Translations under genes and position numbers: made by a program | The notes under the pieces: model-generated | Database searches by the model: none | What the model was told of the DNA's origin: nothing | Seen by the model: the letters and a program-made list of their open reading frames with translations, nothing else | Part shown: positions 1-10,600 of the stretch, piece after piece | How positions within the stretch are numbered: the stretch's first letter is position 1 | How the letters are laid out: the number at the start of each line of letters is the position of its first letter | Assembly (NCBI GenBank): GCA_964403505.1 | Contig: CAYOFP010000001.1 | Span: forward strand, 1 to 64,000 | Source of the DNA: CAKSEI01 sp964403505 | GTDB taxonomy: Bacteria; Bacillota; Clostridia; Oscillospirales; CAG-272 | Length of the DNA: 64,000 nucleotides | Direction: 5' to 3'

Positions 1-196
1 TGTTGATTGTGATACCTCTTTCTCTTTCCTCGGGTGCGTTGTCGATCTGGTCATATGCCAGGAACTCGATGTTAGCGTCCTTAAGAGCAAGAGTCTTTGT
101 GATTGCAGCGGTAAGAGTTGTCTTACCGTGGTCAACGTGGCCGATTGTACCAATGTTAACGTGGGGTTTTGTTCTTTCAAACTTAGCCTTTGCCAT
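1..196 (-). CDS. tuf: Elongation factor Tu, N-terminal part
   Basis: EF-Tu carries aminoacyl-tRNA to the ribosome as a GTP complex. Only the first 65 codons lie in the window; the gene runs off the left edge. The start MAKAKFERTKPHVNIGTIGH and the P-loop GHVDHGKTT are plain, and the start of the switch region (EERGITIN) is reached at the edge. A GGAGG-type ribosome site lies just upstream of the ATG at 194-196. It follows fusA after 27 bases, as the last gene of the str operon. Identification is certain; only the 3' part is missing. Confidence 0.97.
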   Translation of the reverse strand, partial: MAKAKFERTKPHVNIGTIGHVDHGKTTLTAAITKTLALKDANIEFLAYDQIDNAPEERERGITIN

Positions 197-223
197 TGTA
201 ATTTTCCTCCTAAAATATTACTA

Positions 224-2329
224 TTAGTTTTTATCTTTATTACGCAGGGAAATGATTCCCTCTGCTACTGATTTCGGAACTTCAGCAAAGTGGCTGGGTT
301 CCATAGAGTACTGACCGCGTCCCTGTGTCTTGGAACGGAGGTCTGTCGCATATCCGAACATTTCGGAAAGCGGTACCATCGCTGTGATCTGCTGTCCGCC
401 CGAGATAGGATCCATCGACTGGATCTGACCGCGGCGCGAGTTGAAGTCGCCGATGACATCGCCCATATAATCCTCAGGGATGATGGTAACGACCTTCATG
501 ATCGGCTCTGTGAGTACGGGATCAGCCTTTCTCATAGCTTCCTTGAACGCCATAGAACCGGCGATCTTAAATGCCATTTCGGATGAGTCGACTTCGTGGT
601 ATGAACCGTCATATACGGTCGCAATAACGTCAACTACAGGATATCCTGCGAGTACGCCCGAGAGCATAGCGCCCTTGATACCCGTATCGACTGCCGGTAT
701 ATATTCCTTCGGAATTGCACCGCCGACGACCTTATTGACGAACTCGTAACCCTTACCGGGTTCGTTCGGCTCAAGCGTCATCTTAACATGACCGTACTGA
801 CCGGAACCGCCGCTCTGACGCTTATACTTCGTATCGACATCAGCGCTCTTGCGGATCGTCTCTTTATAAGAAACCTGCGGCTTACCGACATTTGCCTCAA
901 CCTTGAACTCACGGAGAAGTCTGTCTACGATAATCTCAAGATGGAGCTCGCCCATTCCGGCGATGATAGTTTGTCCCGTTTCCTCATCAGTATAGGTACG
1001 GAACGTCGGGTCTTCCTCTGCGAGCTTGGACAAAGCCATGCCCATCTTCTCCTGACCGGCCTTGGTCTTAGGCTCGATCGCAACCTTGATAACAGGTTCC
1101 GGGAATTCCATCGACTCAAGGATGATAGGATGATCCTCATCGCAGAGCGTATCACCTGTCGTTGTGTTCTTAACACCGACAACTGCGGCGATATCGCCCG
1201 AATAGCAGACATCAAGGTCGCTTCTCTGATTGGAATGCATCTGGAGGATTCTGCCGAATCTCTCACGTGAATCCTTAGATGAGTTATAAGCGGTCGAGCC
1301 TGCCTCTATTTTACCCGAATATACACGGAAGAAGCAGAGCTTTCCGACATACGGGTCAGTCATTATCTTGAACGCAAGGGCTGCAAACGGTCCGTTATCG
1401 TCTGCCGGGCGCTCCTCCTCTTCCTCGGTATCGGGGTTTACACCCTTGATAGCGGGAACGTCGAGAGGCGACGGCATGTAATCGAGAACTGCGTCAAGCA
1501 GCTTTTGTACGCCCTTGTTCTTGTATGATGTGCCGCATACCATAGGAACCATCTTATTTGCGATCGTTGCCTTTCTGATGCCGGCCTTGATCTCGTCAAC
1601 GGTAAGCTCCTCACCGCTGCAATATTTCTCGAAAAGTGCCTCGTCTGATTCTGCGACACTCTCGATCATCTCATTATGATACTGCTGTGCTTTCTCAAGC
1701 ATGTCGGCAGGGATAGGCTCAACTCGCATATCCTTACCCATCTCATCATAATATATATCCGCTTCCATATTGATAAGATCTATAATTCCGCGGAATGAAT
1801 CCTCAGCTCCTATCGGGAGTTGGATCGGAACTGCATTCGCTTTCAGGCGCTCCTTGACCATGCCGACAACGCGGTAGAAGTCCGCACCCATGATATCCAT
1901 CTTGTTGACGTATATCATTCTCGGAACTCCATATTTATCCGCCTGACGCCATACCGTCTCGGACTGGGGCTCAACGCCGCCTTTTGCGCACAAAACCGTT
2001 ACAGATCCATCAAGTACGCGAAGTGAACGTTCGACCTCGACTGTAAAGTCAACGTGACCGGGGGTATCAATGATATTGATACGGTGCTTGGGATACTGAC
2101 CGTTTTCGCCTGCCCAGAAGCACGTGGTAGCCGCAGATGTGATCGTGATACCTCTCTCCTGCTCCTGTTCCATCCAGTCCATCGTGGCAGCACCGTCGTG
2201 GGTCTCACCGATCTTATGTGTCTTTCCGGTGTAGTAAAGGATTCTCTCGGTGGTAGTTGTCTTACCTGCGTCGATGTGCGCCATAATGCCAATATTTCGC
2301 GTTCTTTCAAGTGAGTATTCTCTTGGCAT
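224..2329 (-). CDS. fusA: Elongation factor G
   Basis: Translocase GTPase of 701 residues, the normal length for bacterial EF-G, acting on the ribosome in the cytoplasm. The P-loop AHIDAGKTTTTERIL is near residue 17, followed by the switch region EQERGITITSAATT, DTPGH and NKMD, then domains II to V with GGSGQYGHVK in domain IV. It lies 18 bases after rpsG and 27 bases before tuf, in the classic str operon order, and is presumably cotranscribed from the promoter upstream of rpsL. Nothing abnormal is seen. Confidence 0.98.
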   Translation of the reverse strand: MPREYSLERTRNIGIMAHIDAGKTTTTERILYYTGKTHKIGETHDGAATMDWMEQEQERGITITSAATTCFWAGENGQYPKHRINIIDTPGHVDFTVEVERSLRVLDGSVTVLCAKGGVEPQSETVWRQADKYGVPRMIYVNKMDIMGADFYRVVGMVKERLKANAVPIQLPIGAEDSFRGIIDLINMEADIYYDEMGKDMRVEPIPADMLEKAQQYHNEMIESVAESDEALFEKYCSGEELTVDEIKAGIRKATIANKMVPMVCGTSYKNKGVQKLLDAVLDYMPSPLDVPAIKGVNPDTEEEEERPADDNGPFAALAFKIMTDPYVGKLCFFRVYSGKIEAGSTAYNSSKDSRERFGRILQMHSNQRSDLDVCYSGDIAAVVGVKNTTTGDTLCDEDHPIILESMEFPEPVIKVAIEPKTKAGQEKMGMALSKLAEEDPTFRTYTDEETGQTIIAGMGELHLEIIVDRLLREFKVEANVGKPQVSYKETIRKSADVDTKYKRQSGGSGQYGHVKMTLEPNEPGKGYEFVNKVVGGAIPKEYIPAVDTGIKGAMLSGVLAGYPVVDVIATVYDGSYHEVDSSEMAFKIAGSMAFKEAMRKADPVLTEPIMKVVTIIPEDYMGDVIGDFNSRRGQIQSMDPISGGQQITAMVPLSEMFGYATDLRSKTQGRGQYSMEPSHFAEVPKSVAEGIISLRNKDKN

Positions 2330-2347
2330 TTAATGTTCTCCTCTGAA

Positions 2348-2818
2348 TTAATATCTGTAATGTGCGAAGGCCTTGTTTGCCTCTGCCATTCTGTGTGTCT
2401 CGTCTTTTTTCTTTACTGCGCCGCCCATGTTATTGAGTGCGTCACAGATCTCGCCTGCGAGCTTCTCAGCCATAGTGCGTTCATTTCTCGCACGCGAGTA
2501 TGTTCTGAGCCATCTAAGACCCAAGGTCTGTCTTCTTTCGGGGCGTACCTCCATAGGCACCTGGAAAGTCGCACCGCCCAAACGGCGCGCCTTAACCTCG
2601 AGAGTAGGCATAATATTGTTGAGAGCTTCACGGAACGCATCAAGTGCGTTCTTTCCTGTCTTCTCTTCTACGATTACAAATGCATCGTAAACGATCTTCT
2701 GTGCAACACCCTTCTTACCGTCAAGCATCATGTTATTGATAAGCTTTGTGACGAGCTCGGAATTGTACTTAGGATCAGGCAGTATTTCTCTCTTGGAAAT
2801 TTGACCTCTTCTTGGCAT
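2348..2818 (-). CDS. rpsG: 30S ribosomal protein S7
   Basis: Protein S7, 156 residues, the usual bacterial length. It nucleates folding of the 16S rRNA 3' domain and contacts the E-site tRNA. The start MPRRGQISKREILPDPKYNS and the conserved GGATFQVPMEVRPERR block are typical of the family. A GGAGG ribosome site precedes the ATG by about eight bases. It sits between rpsL (159 bases upstream) and fusA (18 bases downstream) in the str operon. The 159-base rpsL-rpsG gap carries no obvious terminator. Confidence 0.98.
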   Translation of the reverse strand: MPRRGQISKREILPDPKYNSELVTKLINNMMLDGKKGVAQKIVYDAFVIVEEKTGKNALDAFREALNNIMPTLEVKARRLGGATFQVPMEVRPERRQTLGLRWLRTYSRARNERTMAEKLAGEICDALNNMGGAVKKKDETHRMAEANKAFAHYRY

Positions 2819-2977
2819 GATTACTTCCCTCCTTCATAAAATATGAATCTCATAGGTACTCGAAATAAAATCCCGTTGATGCGAAAGAAAAAGTCTTATT
2901 TAAAAATCAAATAAAGAAGTTTCCTTTATCAGCATAAACGAATATTCAGTTATGAAATGTACCTTTTCACCTAAAAA

Positions 2978-3391
2978 TTATTTCTTAGGTCTCTTTGCGC
3001 CGTACTTAGAACGGCTCTGCTTTCTGTTTGCAACACCCTGCGTATCGAGCGTACCGCGTATGATGTGGTAACGCACACCGGGAAGGTCACGTACACGTCC
3101 GCCGCGTATCAAAACGACAGAGTGCTCCTGAAGGTTATGACCGATACCGGGAATGTAGGTGGTCGCTTCCATTCCGTTTGTAAGACGTACTCTGGCGATT
3201 TTACGCTGAGCAGAGTTAGGCTTCTTAGGTTTGGTTACAGTGACCTTTGTGCAGACGCCTCTCTTCTGAGGTGCGCTCTGGTCGGTCGCAGTATTCTTGA
3301 GGGAGTTGAATCCCTTCTGGAGTACAGGAGATTTACTCTTGTATCTCTTGTCCTGTCTGCCGAATCTTACTAACTGATTAAAGGTTGGCAT
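2978..3391 (-). CDS. rpsL: 30S ribosomal protein S12
   Basis: Protein S12, 137 residues, the long Firmicutes form, part of the decoding centre. The conserved TKPKKPNSAQRK loop (lysines 56-57) and the GGRV-x-DLPGVRYH loop are visible. In the second loop, residue 101 is arginine (codon CGT), where Escherichia coli has Lys87/88; Lys-to-Arg there is a known streptomycin-resistance change. First gene of the str operon, with a GGAGG ribosome site and a consensus promoter about 75 bases upstream. Confidence 0.98.
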   Translation of the reverse strand: MPTFNQLVRFGRQDKRYKSKSPVLQKGFNSLKNTATDQSAPQKRGVCTKVTVTKPKKPNSAQRKIARVRLTNGMEATTYIPGIGHNLQEHSVVLIRGGRVRDLPGVRYHIIRGTLDTQGVANRKQSRSKYGAKRPKK

Positions 3392-3464
3392 TCTTTATCC
3401 TCCTTCTTTGAAAATTAAACTTGTCTGCAAATAGGCATAATTTACCCATAGTAGAACAACATAG

Positions 3465-3493
3465 ATTATATCAAAGTTAAGTTTTTTTGTCAA
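3465..3493 (-). promoter_or_regulatory. str operon promoter
   Basis: On the minus strand TTGACA (3488-3493), a 17-base spacer and TATAAT (3465-3470), a perfect sigma-A consensus, about 75 bases upstream of rpsL. It should drive rpsL-rpsG-fusA-tuf. Confidence 0.88.
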
Positions 3494-3629
3494 CACCTAT
3501 CCATGAAAATATTGCTTTTTCAGGGCTTTTTATCGTATATTCGTCTTTTCCTATTGCAAGTATTTGCCGATTTAGTAAAATTATACAATTCTTCACCTGC
3601 TTTTTTATAATATAAAACGTATACGAAAC

Positions 3630-3660
3630 AGACGCTGATTCCAATTAAGAATCAGCGTCT
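3630..3660 (-). terminator. Hairpin of the GACGCTGATTC family
   Basis: Perfect 11-base stem GACGCTGATTC with a seven-base loop. The T-rich tail is clearer on the plus side (TTGTTTTGTTTG). It is one of five copies of this stem in the window, the others ending minus-strand genes or thiT. The orientation of action here is uncertain; it would back up rpoC termination before the str promoter. Confidence 0.5.
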
Positions 3661-3982
3661 TGTTTTGTTTGCATTATTTTAACTCTTTTGCCTGTATATT
3701 TCCCCTCCTAAAAGTTTTTGAAAGGGTGCAGGAGAAACTTTTTGTCTAAAAAGTTTCTCCTGCAAACAATCACTCAAGCCAAGGGAGAACCACTCCTGCG
3801 CTTTTATAAGGTATGAGTATTTCGCCGTCTGCGGACGGCGACAAGGGGCTCCGCCCACTTTACCCCGGTCGCTTGCCCCAAAAAAGCGACGCAAAAACTT
3901 TCAGAAGGAGTTACATCTCTGTCGATAATAACATCTCGGCGCAAGACAAGTCTTGCGCCCTATAAAAGTTTTTGAAAGGGGT

Positions 3983-4018
3983 GCGGGGGAAACTTTTTGT
4001 CTAAAAAGTTTCCCCCGC
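3983..4018 (-). terminator. rpoC terminator hairpin
   Basis: Perfect 16-base stem GCGGGGGAAACTTTTT with a four-base loop, 15 bases past the rpoC stop codon. It is very stable. No long T-run follows on the minus strand, but the stem itself is A/T rich toward the loop. Position and stability support termination of rpoBC. Confidence 0.55.
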
Positions 4019-4032
4019 AAATCATAATCTAT

Positions 4033-7000
4033 TTACGCCTCTTCGGTGGCTTCCGTAGGTTCGTCTGCGGATTCCTCAACCTTTTCGACCTCTACGTCAC
4101 GGTAGCGTCTCATGCCCGTACCTGCCGGTATGAGCTTACCGATGATGACATTTTCCTTAAGTCCGAGCAGGTGGTCGACCTTACCCTTGATTGCCGCCTC
4201 AGTAAGGACACGTGTGGTCTCCTGGAATGATGCGGCAGACAGGAAGGAGTCTGTCATAAGCGAAGCCTTTGTGATACCGAGAAGTGTGGGCGATGCGACT
4301 GCCGAACGGAGGGTAACCTCGCCTGCGTCGATACGTGCCTGTATCTTCGCATTCTCTTCTGCAAGCTCGCTCTTATCTATCATAGCGCCGACAAGAAGCG
4401 ATGTGTCGCCCGCTTCCTCGACCTTCACCTTTCTCGTCATCTGACGTGCGATGACCTCAATATGCTTATCGTTGATATCAACAGACTGCATACGGTAGAC
4501 CCTCTGTACCTCACGGAGCAGATAGTCATACGTTTCATCGAGACCGTTGATGCGCGCGATATCCTGAAGGTGCTTGCTGCCCTCGGTAAGAGCCTGACCC
4601 ATCACGACGTAATCACCCTCTTTGACAAGGATTCTCGTGCCGTATGCGACAGGATAGAACTTCTGCTCGCCTGCCTCGTTCGTAATGACGACATTTTTCA
4701 TCTTCTTTATCTCGTCAAAGCTTACGGTACCTGCCATTTCGGCGAGGATCGCTGTCTTCTTGGGACGGCGGGCCTCAAAGAGCTCTTCAACTCTCGGAAG
4801 ACCGTTTGTGATATCTGCGCCTGCAACACCGCCGGTATGGAACGTTCTCATGGTAAGCTGTGTACCTGGCTCACCGATCGACTGTGCAGCGATAATACCG
4901 ACAGCCTCGCCGACATTGACCTTCTTACTTGTCGCAAGGTCAGCGCCGTAGCAATGCGCACACACACCGTGCTTTGCGTTACATTCAAGTATCGTTCTGA
5001 TATATACCTTTTCGATTCCGGCATCTATGATCGTCTTCGTACGTGCAAGGTCGAGAATTTCGCCGTCATGTGCGAGGATCTCGCCCGTCGCAGGATCGAC
5101 CACATCGCCGATAACATATCTGCCGAGGAGTCTGTCCTTCAGCGGCTCGATAACATCGTTTCCGTCGGTGATCTGGCTTACCCAGATACCCTTTTTCGTT
5201 CCGCAGTCCTCTTCCCTGATAATAACATCCTGCGATACATCGACAAGACGTCTGGTCAGATAACCAGAGTCCGCCGTTCTCAGAGCCGTATCAGAAAGTG
5301 CTTTACGCGAACCACGTGCGGCCATGAAGTACTCGAGTATGTTAAGACCCTCACGGAAGTTACTCTTAACGGGGAGCTCGATCGTACGGCCGTTTGCTGC
5401 ATACATGAGTCCTCGCATACCTGCGAGCTGACGCATCTGTGTCATATTACCACGGGCACCTGAGTCGGACATCATCTTGATCGGGTTATATCTGTCAAAT
5501 CCTGCCTGAAGTGCGGAGACGACATCCTTCGTCGCCTGCTCCCATATTTCAATAACAGCCTTATAACGTTCGTCCTCTGTAAGTTCACCGCGCTCAAAGT
5601 GGCGTGTAAGCGCTTCGACATCCTTTTCAGCTGCGTGAATTATATCATTCTTCTGCTCGGGAATCTGTACGTCAGCAACGGATATCGAGATAGCCGCCTT
5701 TGTCGAGTATTTATAACCCATAGCCTTAATATTATCAAGCACCTGAGCAGTCACAGCAGAACCGTGAAGCTTGATACATCTGTCGACGATCTCAGCGAGA
5801 TCCTTTTTCTTGACGGTAAACATTACCTCAAGGTCGAGGAGCTTATCCGGATCGCTTCTGTCAACGTAACCGAGATCCTGAGGGATCTGACTGTTGAAGA
5901 TAAGTCTACCCATTGTCGCATCGACTATAGCAGAATGCTCTACCCCGTCGATCGTCTTTGTCATTCTTATCTTAATCGGCGCATGAAGACCGAGCTCGCC
6001 CGTCTCATATGCCATCATAGCCTCGTTGAAATCACGGAATGCGTGACCCTCACCGGGCTCGCCCGCCTTATCTATCGTAAGATAGAAGGAACCGAGGACC
6101 ATATCCTGTGAAGGAACGGCAACCGCACGGCCGTCAGCAGGCTTAAGGAAGTTATTTGCAGAAAGCATAAGGAATCTAGCCTCTGCCTGCGCCTCGCTCG
6201 TCAACGGAACGTGTACAGGCATCTGGTCACCGTCGAAGTCGGCGTTAAATGCCGCACAAACGAGCGGATGGAGCTTGATCGCTCTGCCCTCAACGAGTAT
6301 CGGCTCGAACGCCTGAATGGACAGACGATGAAGTGTCGGCGCACGGTTCAGAAGTACAGGATGCTCCTTGATAACGTTTTCGAGTGCGTCCCAAACCTCG
6401 GGCGCTACTCTCTCGACCTTCTTCTTCGCATCCTTTATGTTCGTTGCCTTCTGTGTTTCGACAAGGCGCTTCATAACGAACGGCTTGAAGAGCTCGAGCG
6501 CCATTTCCTTCGGCAGACCACACTGATATATTTTCAGCTCAGGACCGACGACGATAACCGAACGTCCCGAATAGTCAACACGCTTACCGAGCAGGTTCTG
6601 TCTGAAACGTCCCTGCTTACCGCGCAGCATCTCGGAAAGAGACTTGAGGGGTCTCGAGGAAGGACCAGTGACGGGTTTTCCGCGGCGACCGTTATCAATC
6701 AGCGAGTCGACCGCTTCCTGGAGCATTCTCTTCTCGTTTCGGATAATGATCTCCGGTGCGCGAAGCTCCATGAGTCTCTTAAGGCGGTTATTTCTGTTTA
6801 TCACACGTCTGTACAGATCGTTCAAGTCAGAAGAAGCAAATCTTCCGCCGTCGAGCTGTACCATGGGACGTATTTCCGGAGGAATTACGGGGACGACATC
6901 GAGTATCATCCACTCGGGCTTATTGCCCGAGAGACGAAATGCCTCAACGACCTCGAGACGCTTTATCAGCTTTGTCTTTTTCTGTCCCGCAGCTGTCTCA

Positions 7001-7581
7001 AGCTCTGCCTTTATCTCGGCAGAGAGCTTGTTGATATCGATCTCCTTGAGAAGCTCTTTGATCGCCTCTGCGCCCATACCGACACGGAAGCCGTCCTCAT
7101 AACGGTCATAGTATTCTCTGTATTCACTGTCATCGAGGAACTGCATTTTCTCGAGAGGCGTCGTACCCGGATCGAGCACAATATACTGTGCGAAATAGAG
7201 CACTCTCTCAAGCGAACGGGGCGATACATCGAGAATCAAAGCCATCTTCGACGGGATCGCCTTGAAGTACCAGATGTGGGATACCGGAGCGGCGAGGTCG
7301 ATGTGACCCATCCTCTCACGGCGTACCTTCTTCATCGTTACTTCGACGCCGCACTTTTCGCAGACCTTACCCTTATAGCGTACCTTCTTATACTTACCGC
7401 AAAGACACTCCCAATCCTTTGTAGGACCAAAGATGCGTTCACAGAAAAGACCGTCACGCTCTGCCTTTAAGGTTCTGTAGTTTATCGTCTCAGGTTTTGT
7501 TACCTCGCCGTGAGACCAGCTTCTTATCACATCGGGAGAAGCAAGACCGATCTTTATTGAATCAAAAGCATTATCGTTCAT
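4033..7581 (-). CDS. rpoC: RNA polymerase beta' subunit
   Basis: Largest catalytic subunit, 1182 residues, typical of Clostridia. The N-terminal zinc site CLCGKYKKVRYKGKVCEKCG is near residue 60, the catalytic magnesium loop NADFDGDQM lies near residue 450, and the second zinc-binding cysteines (ECNAKHGVCAHCYG) are toward the C-terminus. An acidic tail (EESADEPTEATEEA) ends the protein. It follows rpoB by 19 bases in one operon. No unusual features were seen. Confidence 0.98.
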   Translation of the reverse strand: MNDNAFDSIKIGLASPDVIRSWSHGEVTKPETINYRTLKAERDGLFCERIFGPTKDWECLCGKYKKVRYKGKVCEKCGVEVTMKKVRRERMGHIDLAAPVSHIWYFKAIPSKMALILDVSPRSLERVLYFAQYIVLDPGTTPLEKMQFLDDSEYREYYDRYEDGFRVGMGAEAIKELLKEIDINKLSAEIKAELETAAGQKKTKLIKRLEVVEAFRLSGNKPEWMILDVVPVIPPEIRPMVQLDGGRFASSDLNDLYRRVINRNNRLKRLMELRAPEIIIRNEKRMLQEAVDSLIDNGRRGKPVTGPSSRPLKSLSEMLRGKQGRFRQNLLGKRVDYSGRSVIVVGPELKIYQCGLPKEMALELFKPFVMKRLVETQKATNIKDAKKKVERVAPEVWDALENVIKEHPVLLNRAPTLHRLSIQAFEPILVEGRAIKLHPLVCAAFNADFDGDQMPVHVPLTSEAQAEARFLMLSANNFLKPADGRAVAVPSQDMVLGSFYLTIDKAGEPGEGHAFRDFNEAMMAYETGELGLHAPIKIRMTKTIDGVEHSAIVDATMGRLIFNSQIPQDLGYVDRSDPDKLLDLEVMFTVKKKDLAEIVDRCIKLHGSAVTAQVLDNIKAMGYKYSTKAAISISVADVQIPEQKNDIIHAAEKDVEALTRHFERGELTEDERYKAVIEIWEQATKDVVSALQAGFDRYNPIKMMSDSGARGNMTQMRQLAGMRGLMYAANGRTIELPVKSNFREGLNILEYFMAARGSRKALSDTALRTADSGYLTRRLVDVSQDVIIREEDCGTKKGIWVSQITDGNDVIEPLKDRLLGRYVIGDVVDPATGEILAHDGEILDLARTKTIIDAGIEKVYIRTILECNAKHGVCAHCYGADLATSKKVNVGEAVGIIAAQSIGEPGTQLTMRTFHTGGVAGADITNGLPRVEELFEARRPKKTAILAEMAGTVSFDEIKKMKNVVITNEAGEQKFYPVAYGTRILVKEGDYVVMGQALTEGSKHLQDIARINGLDETYDYLLREVQRVYRMQSVDINDKHIEVIARQMTRKVKVEEAGDTSLLVGAMIDKSELAEENAKIQARIDAGEVTLRSAVASPTLLGITKASLMTDSFLSAASFQETTRVLTEAAIKGKVDHLLGLKENVIIGKLIPAGTGMRRYRDVEVEKVEESADEPTEATEEA

Positions 7582-7600
7582 ATCATTCTTCTCCTTTTAA

Positions 7601-10600
7601 TTAAAAATCTTCTCCGTCGTCAACATCGTTTCCGTAGAATTCGTTTTCATCAAACTTCTCTTCGGTAAAGAATTCATCGACTTCGTCTGTTTGTACTGTT
7701 TCACCGATCTCGTCTGCCTCGACATAGTTCGGCAGGTCGAGCTCGTTATCGTCAAGCTGTGAAAGTTCTATTTCGCTTCCGTCCTTATCGAGGACATGGA
7801 CATCAAGGCAAAGCGCCTGAAGTTCCTTGACGAGCACCTTAAAGGATTCGGGAACACCCGGTGTCGGGATATTCTGACCCTTTACGATCGCCTCATATGC
7901 CTTTACACGGCCGTTGACATCGTCACTCTTAACGGTAAGTATCTCCTGCAGAGTGTATGCCGCACCGTAAGCCTCGAGCGCCCAGACCTCCATCTCACCG
8001 AAACGCTGTCCGCCGAACTGAGCTTTACCGCCGAGAGGCTGCTGCGTGACAAGCGAGTAAGGACCTGTGCTACGTGCATGGATCTTATCGTCAACGAGAT
8101 GATGAAGCTTCAGGTAATACATGATACCGACGGTTACGGGGCAGTCAAATGCCTCGCCCGTGCGTCCGTCGTAAAGAACCGTCTTACCGTCTTCCTGCAT
8201 ACCTGCATCCGCAAGCATCTTCTTCATATCTCCGTCATCGGCGCCGTCAAACACCGGCGTCATGACCTTCCAGCCAAGCTTTTTCGCTGCCATGCCGAGA
8301 TGTACCTCGAGCACCTGACCGATATTCATTCGCGAAGGAACGCCCATCGGGTTAAGCACGATATCAAGCGGTGTTCCGTCGGGTAAGAACGGCATATCCT
8401 CGGGCGGAAGGATGCGCGAAACGACACCCTTATTACCGTGACGACCTGCCATCTTATCGCCGACAGAGATCTTTCTCTTCTGTGCGATATAAACTCTTAC
8501 TACTTTATTTACACCGGGGGAGAGCTCATCGGAGTTCTCACGGGAGAATACCTTTACATCGACGATGATACCGGACATACCGTGAGGAACACGCAGAGAC
8601 GTATCTCTTACCTCTCTCGATTTCTCACCAAAGATCGCACGCAGCAGTCTCTCCTCAGCTGTCAGCTCTGTCTCGCCCTTCGGCGTTACCTTACCGACGA
8701 GGATATCGCCTGCTCTTACCTCTGTACCCTTGCGGACGATACCGTTCGGGTCGAGATCCTTGAGCGCATCCTCACCGACATTGGGTATTTCTCTGGTTAT
8801 CTCCTCGGGTCCGAGCTTGGTGTCTCTTGCCTCGTGAGAATATTCCTCGATATGGATCGATGTATAAACATCGTCACGTACAAGGCGCTCGTTCAGAAGT
8901 ACGGCGTCCTCGTAGTTATAACCTTCCCAGGTCATAAATCCGATGAGAGCGTTCTTACCGAGCGAGATCTCGCCGCCACTGGTCGCAGGACCGTCGGCGA
9001 TGACCTGTCCCTCTTCGATAACTTCACCCACCTCGACGATCGGTCTCTGGTTTACGCAGGTGCCCTGGTTACTTCTCTTGAATTTAATAAGATGATAAAC
9101 ATCCTTGCTTCCGTCATCATAGCGAACGGTGATATCGTCTGCGGTCACACGCTCGACGGTGCCTGCCTTCTTTGCGCAGACGACAACGCCCGAGTCAACG
9201 GCAGCCTTATATTCCATACCCGTTCCGACAATAGGCGAATCCGTCACCATCAGCGGCACAGCCTGCTTCTGCATGTTAGAGCCCATGAGCGCACGGGAGT
9301 TATCATCGTGATCAAGGAAGGGTATCATAGCAGTAGCGACCGAAACGACCATCTTAGGAGAAACGTCCATATAGTCGGGTATGCTCGAATCCACCTCTAA
9401 GATCTCGGTTTTCGATCTTACCGTTACCTTTTTATTTACAAATTTATTATTCTCATCGAGCGGCTCGTTCGCCTGAACTACGACGTAACGATCCTCCATA
9501 TCGGCGGTCATGTACTCGATCTCGTTCGTGACGACGCCCTTCTTCTTATCTATCTTACGGTAGGGCGCCATAATAAAGCCGTACTCGTTGATTCTTGCAT
9601 AAGTAGAAAGATAGGAAATCAGTCCGATGTTCGGTCCTTCAGGGGTCTCGATCGGACACATTCTGCCATAGTGAGTATAGTGAACGTCTCGGACCTCGAA
9701 CGATGCACGGTCACGGGAAAGACCACCGGGACCAAGCGCCGACAAACGGCGCTTATGCGTCAGCTCTGCAAGAGGGTTGTTCTGATCCATGAACTGGGAA
9801 AGCGGAGATGAGCCGAAGAACTCTCTTATCGCCGTTACGACAGGGCGGATATTGATCAGCGCCTCGGGCGTTATCGTCTCGCTGTCCTGTATAGTCATAC
9901 GCTCCTTGACGATCTTGTCCATTCTCGAGAAGCCGATGCGGAGCTGATTCTGGAGAAGCTCTCCGACAGAACGCAGACGGCGGTTGCCGAGGTGGTCGAT
10001 GTCATCTACCACGCCGACATCGTGAGAAAGCGTAACGAGATAGTTGACGGATGCGAATATATCTTTTTTCGTTATATGCTTGGGTGAGAGCTCAGCACGG
10101 CGCATATCGCACAGATCAAGCACCTGCGCCTTGTCCTGCGCCTCATCGATTATCTCGTTCAGCACGTCGAGATCGACCTTACCCGTTATCTTGATATCAG
10201 ACAGGTCGTAGCCGAGTACTGCCTCGGGATATACCGTGCCGTTTGAGAATACCTTGACCTGAGCGCCGTCGAGAGCGATCACCTCGACCTCGTTCACGCC
10301 TGCCGTCTCGAGCTCGTTTGCCTTCTTCTCATCAAGGGTCGTGCCCTTATTCATGACGACCTCGCCCGTGATAGCCGATACGGCGTCGGATGCGAGCTTC
10401 AGGCCCATTACACGGGAGGCGATTCCCATCTTCTTATTGAATTTATATCTTCCGACAGGAGCAAGGTCATAACGCTTGGGATCAAAGAAAAGATTGCCTA
10501 CAAGCGTGATGGCGCTGTCAACGAGCGCCGGCTCGCCCGGACGGAGCTTTTTATATATCTCTTTAAGAGATTCATCATACGGTGTGGAATTATTTGCGAG

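Larger units (their letters stand above)
3494..4032. repeat. Intergenic hairpin-repeat cluster
   Basis: This 540-base gap between rpoC and the str promoter holds no convincing gene. It carries several perfect inverted repeats: GACGCTGATTC (3631-3659), GCAGGAGAAACTTTTT (3728-3763), CGCCGTC with GACGGCG (3823-3840), GGCGCAAGACAAGTCTTGCG (3938-3959) and GCGGGGGAAACTTTTT (3983-4018). The 3728 and 3983 hairpins are variants of one repeat with the same GTCT loop and the same AAAGTTTTTGAAAGGG lead-in. A 71-codon frame at 3679-3894 lies wholly inside the repeats and is judged non-coding. Confidence 0.75.

Noticed and set aside
3679..3894. 71-codon frame on the minus strand
   Set aside because: It is made up of hairpin repeats and has no ribosome site; such frames recur with the repeat, not as genes.
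6211..7470. Long open frame of 419 codons on the plus strand opposite rpoC
   Set aside because: It lies wholly inside rpoC on the other strand, has no family signature and no ribosome site; it is a codon-bias shadow of rpoC. The same holds for 4462-5463 and 8438-9400 opposite rpoC and rpoB.
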